A stretch of DNA of 42,347 bases from Roseomonas sp. (GTDB taxonomy: Bacteria; Pseudomonadota; Alphaproteobacteria; Acetobacterales; Acetobacteraceae), in contig JAQGHX010000190.1 in assembly GCA_028288745.1 (NCBI GenBank), positions 1-42,347 on the forward strand, given 5' to 3'. The notes under the pieces are model-generated. The model did not search any database. It had not been told where the DNA came from and saw only the letters and a list, made by a program, of their open reading frames with translations. The translations under genes and the position numbers were made by a program. Positions 37,239-42,347 of this stretch are shown piece by piece. Positions within the stretch are counted from its first letter, which is position 1, and every line of letters starts with the position of its first letter.

Positions 37239-38198
37239 TCAGGGCGCCGGGGCGGGTTGTGGCGCCGGCGCCTGTTCCAGCGCGGGCGCGACCGGTGTCG
37301 GCCGCACCGGCTCGCTCACCCCCGGCAGGGGCACACCGGGCTGGCTGGAGCGGAAGTAGCGGAAGAATTCCGAATCCGGCGTCAGCACCAGCCGGGCATC
37401 ACCTTCCGAGAAGGCCTCCCGATACGCCTGCATGGTCCGCCAGAACTGGAAGAACTGCGGGTCGCGCTGGAAGGCTTCGGCGAAGAGGCCGATCGCCTCC
37501 TGCTCGCCCTGGCCGCGCAGCACGTCGGCCTGGGCCTGGCTTTCGGCCAGCAGCACGGTGCGCTCGCGGTCGGCGCCGGCGCGGACGCGGGCGGCCACCT
37601 CGGCACCCTCGGCCCGGGCCTCGCGCGCTACCCGCTCACGCTCGGACTGCATGCGGTTCAGCACGGCCTGCGTATTCTCTTCCGGCAGGTCGGCGCGACG
37701 GATGCGCACATCCTCCACCCCGATGCCGAAGCGCCGGGCCTCCTCGTTCACCTGCCGCTTGATCTCGTTCATGATCCGCTGGCGGTCGGCCGAGAGCACG
37801 GCCAGCAGCGGCTCGCTGCCCAGCACCCGCCGCAGCGAGGAGGACACGATCGAGGACAGCCGGCCGCGGATGCCCGCTTCCTGCGCGCCCGAGGTCTGGA
37901 AGAACAGCAGCGGGTCGGTGATGCGGAAGCGGGTGAAGCTGTCCACGGTCAGCCGGCGCTGGTCGCCCAGGATCACTTCCTCGCCCGCCGCGTCGAAATC
38001 CAGCAGACGCCGGTCGAAGGAGACGATGGACTGGATGAAGGGGATCTTGGCGTGCAGGCCGGGCTTGTCGATCACGCGGATCGGCTGGCCGAACTGGGTG
38101 ATCATCACCTGCTCGGTCTGCTGCACGGTGAACAGGGTGGATGCGGTGGCGACCACCGCGACGACGGCGATACCCGCCAGCAGGAGCATGCGGTTCAT
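37239..38198 (-). CDS. hflC: HflC, SPFH-domain regulator of FtsH protease
   Basis: A 319-residue membrane-anchored SPFH/stomatin protein: N-terminal membrane helix (LLLAGIAVVAVVATASTLF), VQQTEQVMITQFGQPIRVID, DSFTRFRITDPLLFFQTSG, and an Ala/Glu/Arg-rich coiled coil (ERVAREARAEGAEVAARVRA). With HflK it forms the large cage around FtsH in the inner membrane. Its ATG overlaps the hflK stop by 4 bp. The Pro/Ala-rich tail (APALEQAPAPQPAPAP) is longer than in E. coli. Confidence 0.95.
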   Translation of the reverse strand: MNRMLLLAGIAVVAVVATASTLFTVQQTEQVMITQFGQPIRVIDKPGLHAKIPFIQSIVSFDRRLLDFDAAGEEVILGDQRRLTVDSFTRFRITDPLLFFQTSGAQEAGIRGRLSSIVSSSLRRVLGSEPLLAVLSADRQRIMNEIKRQVNEEARRFGIGVEDVRIRRADLPEENTQAVLNRMQSERERVAREARAEGAEVAARVRAGADRERTVLLAESQAQADVLRGQGEQEAIGLFAEAFQRDPQFFQFWRTMQAYREAFSEGDARLVLTPDSEFFRYFRSSQPGVPLPGVSEPVRPTPVAPALEQAPAPQPAPAP

Positions 38199-39448
38199 CG
38201 GGCGGCTCCCGGGTTGGGCGTGGCTGGCGGGGCCACCGGGCGGGCCGGGCGGTCGATCAGGCCCGGCGGCGCGGGCGCGGCGGCGCGGGGCTGGTTGCCC
38301 ACGCCCTGGGCACTGGCCCCTTCCCCACCCAGCGGCAGGTAGGGCACGACGCCCTGCAACCGGTCATCCACGATGATCTTGGGGTTGCGGCGCAGGATCT
38401 CTTCCATCGTTTCCAGGTACAGGCGGCGCACCGTCACGTCCTTCGCCACCTGGTAGGCGGAGAGCACGCTGAGGAAGCGCGCGGCCTCACCACGGGCGCG
38501 GGCGACATTGCTTTCCTTAAAGCCTTCGGCCTCCTGCACCAGCCGCTGACCCTCGCCGCGGGCGCGGGGGATGATGTCGTTGCGGTAAGCCTCGGCCTCG
38601 TTGCGGGCGCGCTCGCGGTCGGCATTGGCGCGCTGCACGTCGCGGAAGGCGTCGATGACAGCCGGGGGCGGATCGACCTTCAGCAGCTGGATCTGGGTGA
38701 TCTCGATACCCGAGCCATACTGGTCCAGGATGAACTGCGAGCCCTGCAGCACGGCCTGCTCGATCTGCGCGCGGGCCTCTGTCAGGGCCGGCTGGATGGG
38801 GGTACGGCCCACCACCTCGCGCATCACGCTCTCGGCGGCCGACTTCACGGTGGCATCGGGGTTGCGGGTCTGGAACAGGTACTGGCCGGCATCGCGGATA
38901 CGCCAGAACACCGCGAAGTCGATGTCGATGATGTTCTCATCGCCAGTCAGCATCATGCTCTCCTCCAGCACGTCCCGGGCGGAGACCGGGCGCTGGAGCG
39001 GCGAGTCATTGGCGCCGCGGAAGCCGACATCGATGCGGTTGATGCGCGTCACGCGCGGCGTCGTCACGCTGTCCACCGGCCAGGGCAGGCGATAGTTCAG
39101 GCCCGGCTGGGTGGTCTCGTGGAAGGCGCCGAAGCGCATCACCACGCCCTGCTCGTCGGGCTGGACGCGATAGATGCCACTGGCGGCCCAGACGGCCAAC
39201 AGCGCCACGGCGCCGGCCACGACCCACTTGCCGCTGATGCCGCCGCCCATGCCACCACCGCCCGGCAGGATGCGCCGCAGCGCAGCCTGGGCCTGGCGGA
39301 TCGCCTCATCCAGGTCGGGGCCACCGCCACCTTGCTTATTGGGTCCCCGGCCACCACCCGGCGGCGGGGTTCCCCACGGGCCACCCGGGCGTGGATTGCC
39401 CCAGGGGCTGCCCCCGGAGTTCTGACCACCATTATTGTTCCAGGGCAT
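38195..39448 (-). CDS. hflK: HflK, SPFH-domain regulator of FtsH protease
   Basis: A 417-residue partner of HflC. A Gly/Pro/Asn-rich cytosolic head (MPWNNNGGQNSGGSPWGNP) leads to one membrane helix (KWVVAGAVALLAVWAASGIY), then the SPFH domain (VQPDEQGVVMRFGAFHETTQ, DENIIDIDFAVFWRI) and a charged coiled coil (ANADRERARNEAEAYRNDI). The ATG at 39448 gives the standard head; the track's TTG extension runs into the palindrome array. First gene of hflK-hflC. Confidence 0.95.
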   Translation of the reverse strand: MPWNNNGGQNSGGSPWGNPRPGGPWGTPPPGGGRGPNKQGGGGPDLDEAIRQAQAALRRILPGGGGMGGGISGKWVVAGAVALLAVWAASGIYRVQPDEQGVVMRFGAFHETTQPGLNYRLPWPVDSVTTPRVTRINRIDVGFRGANDSPLQRPVSARDVLEESMMLTGDENIIDIDFAVFWRIRDAGQYLFQTRNPDATVKSAAESVMREVVGRTPIQPALTEARAQIEQAVLQGSQFILDQYGSGIEITQIQLLKVDPPPAVIDAFRDVQRANADRERARNEAEAYRNDIIPRARGEGQRLVQEAEGFKESNVARARGEAARFLSVLSAYQVAKDVTVRRLYLETMEEILRRNPKIIVDDRLQGVVPYLPLGGEGASAQGVGNQPRAAAPAPPGLIDRPARPVAPPATPNPGAAR

Positions 39449-39505
39449 CGGCCGGCACATCTCCCGTAACGTGTCGTCGCACGCCGCGCATTGTGCGCGG
39501 TGGTC

Positions 39506-39840
39506 GCAAGGTCGTGGCCGCCTGCGCGGCCGTCGCAAGTCCCGGCCGCTTACGCGGCTGTCGCATTATGGCCGCTTGCGCGGCTGTCGCCCACCATGGC
39601 CGCCTGCGCGGCCGTCATATCCGGCCGCTTGCGCGGCTCTCGTTTATCATAGCCGCCCTCGGCCGTTCTCTCTCGTGGCCGCCTTCGCGGCTGTCGTAGC
39701 CCACCCCGGCCGCTTGCGCGGCTGCCGCAATCATCCCGCCCGCCGTCGGCTGCCGCAAGGGCCGGCTGCCGCTCCCTCACTCCGTCAGGCCGCCTGCGTG
39801 GTCGACGCAGGTCGTGGCCGCTTGCGCGAGGCGGGTGCAT
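39506..39840. repeat. Array of about twelve imperfect palindromes, period 25-31 bp
   Basis: A unit close to TGGCCGCTTGCGCGGCTGTCGCA recurs at about 39515, 39543, 39569, 39597, 39622, 39651, 39676, 39707, 39736, 39761, 39787 and 39815. Its core GCCGC-TTGC-GCGGC is a 5-bp stem with a 4-base loop; units 2-8 are well kept, 6 and 9-12 are worn. Short AT-richer spacers (CATTA, CCCACCA, TTTATCATA, CAATCAT) separate them. It fills most of the gap between divergent hflK and mrp. Units are too short, palindromic and variably spaced for CRISPR. Role unknown: protein-binding array, RNA hairpin string or expanding simple repeat. Confidence 0.85.
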
Positions 39841-39955
39841 GCGCGACAGGGCCAGACCATATGTCGTCCTGTCCGGGCCATGGCGCAATGCGTGAGCACG
39901 CACGTCACAGCGGGGGCGTGGCCGATATTGTCCGGGGATAAGGAGTTTTCAAGCG

Positions 39956-41134
39956 ATGGCGGAGACGCTGGCGGACGTGGTGCGGCAGGCCCTGGCCGGG
40001 ATTCGCGACCCCGAAACCGGAAAAGACGTGGTGTCCAGTGGCATGTTGCAAGGGCTCTCGGCGCGGGACGGGCTGGTGCAATTCGCGCTCGCCGTGCCAC
40101 GGGAACGCGCCCGCGCCCTGGAACCGCTCCGCGCGGCGGCCGAGCGGGCGGCGGCGGCGGTGCCCGGCGTGCTCTCGGCCACCTGCGTCCTGACGGCGCA
40201 TCGCGACATCGCGGTGGCCCCGCCCACCGGCCAGGCGCATGACCATGCCGGCCACGGCCACGGCCACGCCCCGAACCCCGCCGGCCCGGCCCCCGGCAGC
40301 GCCCGCGCCACCCGCCCGCCCGCCGGCCAGGGGGTGATGCTGCTGCCGGACGTGCGCGCCATCGTCGCCATCGCCTCGGGCAAGGGGGGGGTCGGCAAGT
40401 CCACCACCGCCGTCAACCTGGCGGTCTCGCTGGCCGCCGCCGGGCTGAAGGTCGGGCTGCTGGACGCCGATATCTATGGCCCCTCCCTGCCCCAGATGCT
40501 CGGTACACGGGAGAAGCCGCGCGCCACCGGCGGCCGGATCATCCCTGTCTCCCGCTGGGGCCTGAAGGCCATGTCCATCGGCTTCCTGGTCGAGGAGGAG
40601 ACGCCGATGGTCTGGCGCGGCCCCATGGTGATGGGCGCGCTGGAACAGATGCTGGGCCAGGTGGAATGGGGGCCGCTGGATATCATGATCGTCGACATGC
40701 CCCCCGGCACCGGCGATGCCCAGTTGACCATGAGCCAGCGGGTGCCGCTGGCCGGCGCCGTCATTGTCTCCACGCCCCAGGACGTGGCGCTGATCGACGC
40801 CCGGCGCGGCGTGCGGATGTTCGAGAAGGTCAATGTCCCGGTGCTGGGACTGATCGAGAACATGTCCTATTTCTGCTGCCCCAACTGCAACCACCGCTCC
40901 GAAATTTTCGGCCATGGCGGCGCGCGGGCGGAGGCGGAGCGGATGAAGGTGGAATTCCTGGGCGAATTGCCGCTGAAGCTCGCCATCCGGGAACTGGCCG
41001 ATGCCGGCACCCCCATCGCGATCGCCCGGCCAGAGAGCGACGAGGCGAAAGCCTACCATGCCATCGCCGCACGGCTGCGTTCCAAGGTGCTGGAGGGTGC
41101 GGCCACCGTCGCGCCCCGTTTCGTGGTGGAGTAA
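39956..41134 (+). CDS. mrp: Mrp/ApbC-type iron-sulfur cluster carrier ATPase
   Basis: A 392-residue P-loop ATPase. N-terminal MIP18/DUF59 domain (DVVRQALAGIRDPETGKDVV), a His-rich linker (AHDHAGHGHGHAPNPAG, ~95-110), then the Mrp domain: IASGKGGVGKSTTAVNLAVS (141-160), DADIYGPSLPQMLG, DIMIVDMPPGTGDAQLTMSQ, and the cluster-binding C308-P-N-C311 in MSYFCCPNCNHRSEIFG. It stores or transfers Fe-S clusters to apoproteins. An AAGGAG site lies 11 bp upstream of the ATG. The His-rich linker is unusual and might bind metal. Confidence 0.95.
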   Translation: MAETLADVVRQALAGIRDPETGKDVVSSGMLQGLSARDGLVQFALAVPRERARALEPLRAAAERAAAAVPGVLSATCVLTAHRDIAVAPPTGQAHDHAGHGHGHAPNPAGPAPGSARATRPPAGQGVMLLPDVRAIVAIASGKGGVGKSTTAVNLAVSLAAAGLKVGLLDADIYGPSLPQMLGTREKPRATGGRIIPVSRWGLKAMSIGFLVEEETPMVWRGPMVMGALEQMLGQVEWGPLDIMIVDMPPGTGDAQLTMSQRVPLAGAVIVSTPQDVALIDARRGVRMFEKVNVPVLGLIENMSYFCCPNCNHRSEIFGHGGARAEAERMKVEFLGELPLKLAIRELADAGTPIAIARPESDEAKAYHAIAARLRSKVLEGAATVAPRFVVE

Positions 41135-41139
41135 CGCGC

Positions 41140-41853
41140 ATGTCTGAAAGCGGCCTTCAGGTCGGGTTCATCCTGTTCCCTGATCTCATGCACCTGGATT
41201 TCGCCGGGCCCTGGGACGTGCTGGCCAACCTGCCGGGGGCCACCCTGCATGCCGTGGCGCGCGACCTCTCGCCGGTCCGCAGCAGCAGCGGGCTGTCGGT
41301 GGTGCCGGGCGTGACTTTCGCCGATTGCCCGCAACTGGACCTGATCTGCGTCCCCGGTGGCCCCGGCCACCTGCGCGCCATGGAGGACCCGGCGCTGCTG
41401 GACTTCCTGCGGCGGCAGGAGCCCGGTTGCCGCTTCGTCACCGCCGTCTGCACCGGCGCGCTGGTGCTGGCGGCGGCGGGGCTGCTGACAGGTTACGAGG
41501 CTACCACCCACTGGAACTCGCATGACCGGCTGGCCCGCTTCGGCGCCATCCCGAAGCATGGGCGCGTGGTGGTGGACCGCAACCGCATAACCGGCGGCGG
41601 CGTCACCGCCGGCATCGATTTCGGCCTGACCATGCTGGCCGCCCTCCAGGGCGAGGCGCTGGCCCGGCGGGTGCAGCTTGGCATCGAATACGCGCCCGAG
41701 CCGCCCTTCCCCGGTGCCGGCAGCCCCGAGGGCGCGGACGAGGCGACGCTGGAGGCGGTGCGCGAGAAGACCGCCCCCTACCGTGCCGCCATGGCCGAGG
41801 TCGATGCCCGCGCGGCCGCCCGGCTGGATCAGCCTTCCGCCGCCACCTCGTAA
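41140..41853 (+). CDS. DJ-1/PfpI family protein, isonitrile hydratase-like
   Basis: A 237-residue class I glutamine-amidotransferase-like protein. GFILFPDLMHLDFAGPWDVL carries the Asp (D20) of isonitrile-hydratase relatives; LICVPGGPG is followed by the nucleophile-elbow AVCTGALVLAAAGLLTG with C104. ATTHWNSHDRLARFG and VVDRNRITGGGVTAGID are also typical. It may hydrate isonitriles to formamides or act in stress response; it has no AraC-type DNA-binding domain. Start at the ATG 5 bp past the mrp stop; the track's longer ORF is a shadow of mrp. Confidence 0.85.
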   Translation: MSESGLQVGFILFPDLMHLDFAGPWDVLANLPGATLHAVARDLSPVRSSSGLSVVPGVTFADCPQLDLICVPGGPGHLRAMEDPALLDFLRRQEPGCRFVTAVCTGALVLAAAGLLTGYEATTHWNSHDRLARFGAIPKHGRVVVDRNRITGGGVTAGIDFGLTMLAALQGEALARRVQLGIEYAPEPPFPGAGSPEGADEATLEAVREKTAPYRAAMAEVDARAAARLDQPSAATS

Positions 41854-42125
41854 TCCGCCGCCAGGCGCAGGTCGCGCAGCGGGCGCACCCGGTCGATCGA
41901 TTCCTGATAGGTCGGGTGCGCCTTGTAGGCGGCCAGCGCGGCGGCATCGGCGAACTCGCCATAGACCACCACGTCCACCTCGTTGCCGAGCTGGTCCATC
42001 CGGCCGTTCAGCGTGACCTCCAGCCGGCCGGCATGGGGGATGGTCTTCAGGATCGAGAGTCCTTCGAGCACCGCACCGGTATCCTCGCGGTGGCGGGCGC
42101 GGAAAAAGACGATGTGGCGGATCAT
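41829..42125 (-). CDS. Dabb (stress-responsive A/B-barrel) domain protein
   Basis: A 98-residue protein covering one Dabb domain: MIRHIVFFRARHREDTGAVL at the start, VDVVVYGEFADAAALAAYKA, and HPTYQESIDRVRPL near the end. Such domains form dimeric ferredoxin-like barrels; the function is mostly unknown. AGGAG precedes the ATG. Its 3' end overlaps the convergent DJ-1 gene by 25 bp. Confidence 0.85.
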   Translation of the reverse strand: MIRHIVFFRARHREDTGAVLEGLSILKTIPHAGRLEVTLNGRMDQLGNEVDVVVYGEFADAAALAAYKAHPTYQESIDRVRPLRDLRLAADYEVAAEG

Positions 42126-42156
42126 GCCATGCTCCTGTGAAAGGTCCGCGGGGCCA

Positions 42157-42255
42157 GGTCGTGACCGCTTAGGGTGGAATCACCGCAAAGCGTGAATTAC
42201 ACGAAAAAACAACATGCTGGAGCATAGTGAGCCCCTGCGGGCGGAACCTGCTCTA
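42157..42255 (-). repeat. MITE-like dispersed repeat, copy D
   Basis: The reverse strand begins TAGAGCAGGTTCCGCCCGCA, continues CAGCATGTTGTTTTTTCG and ends TTCCACCCTAAGCGGTCAC; it matches copy B almost base for base in the 3' half. Its first bases (TAG) form the stop codon of the sugar-kinase gene. Confidence 0.85.
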
Positions 42256-42347
42256 GGTGGCGGCCAGCAGCGCATCGGTCTCGGCGGCGCTGGGCATGGC
42301 AGCGGCGGCGCCGGCGCGCCCCACCGCGATGGCCGCGGCCGCCGAGG
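42253..42347 (-). CDS. PfkB/ribokinase-family sugar kinase (C-terminal end only)
   Basis: Only the last 31 codons are inside the window: SAAAAIAVGRAGAAAAMP followed by SAAETDALLAAT and TAG. The A-A-x-x-V-x-R-x-G-A-x-x-x-x-P pattern is the usual end of ribokinase-like kinases. The stop codon lies in the first bases of repeat copy D. Confidence 0.6.
   Translation of the reverse strand, partial: SAAAAIAVGRAGAAAAMPSAAETDALLAAT

Noticed and set aside
39506-39840. Possible CRISPR array at the hflK-mrp gap
   Set aside because: Repeat cores are only ~14-23 bp, palindromic and variable; spacers are 4-9 bp and there are no cas genes.
39391-39941. Plus-strand ORFs through the palindrome array (102 and 168 residues)
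   Set aside because: Their sequence is just the translated repeat (RLRGC, AACAAVA units), with no separate coding signal.

Overview
The window reads as chromosomal DNA of a very GC-rich alphaproteobacterium. The Mre/Rod cell-shape cluster, the ilv and leu genes, hflKC/degP, the many Bug-type and tripartite-uptake proteins, and the overall style fit Rhodospirillales, most likely an Acetobacteraceae member of the Roseomonas type. That placement is inference from protein character, not from a marker-gene comparison. About 35 intact or partial protein genes, one tRNA, four pseudogene stretches and several repeat or regulatory structures can be supported.

Left part (1-6200): a LacI-family regulator (cut by the window edge) is divergent from a compact catabolic operon. 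The operon holds an LLM-type flavin monooxygenase, a flavin reductase, a periplasmic Bug/TctC binding protein, an AtuA-family protein (DUF1446), a DUF4387 protein and a dihydrodipicolinate-synthase-family lyase. A promoter-like TTGACC/CATAAC pair followed by a 16-bp CG-centred palindrome lies just where a LacI repressor should bind. The layout suggests uptake, oxygenation and retro-aldol cleavage of an unidentified organic acid.

Middle-left accessory part (6200-15960): small lipoprotein and orphan genes, a PAS-GGDEF cyclase, an aldolase/Bug remnant, an FkbM-like methyltransferase, a membrane acyltransferase of lower GC, and a DUF1800/DUF1501 pair. It ends at tRNA-Lys(CTT), whose 3' end is overlapped by the decayed tail of a tyrosine integrase. 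Copies of a ~100-bp MITE-like repeat are scattered here and at both window ends (four in total).

Core part 1 (15960-23990): the cell-wall elongation operon mreB-mreC-mreD-mrdA-rodA on the minus strand, a glycine-zipper lipoprotein, and leuA. leuA is preceded by a 36-codon leader peptide with a Leu run that appears to be translated from a leaderless transcript (attenuation control). This leader is absent from the ORF track.

Accessory part 2 (23990-29820): an enolase-superfamily dehydratase, a frameshifted ArsB-like permease, a PuuE-like deacetylase, a frameshifted peptidoglycan-binding/phage-like gene, a metallophosphoesterase and a zinc metallopeptidase.

Core part 2 (29950-42347): miaA-ilvI-ilvN-ilvC (branched-chain amino acids) divergent by 26 bp from serB; then degP, hflC and hflK on the minus strand; then mrp on the plus strand. 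Between hflK and mrp lies an array of about twelve short imperfect palindromes repeating every 25-31 bp, the most unusual structure in the window. A DJ-1/PfpI protein, a Dabb protein, a repeat copy and the 3' end of a PfkB-type sugar kinase close the window.
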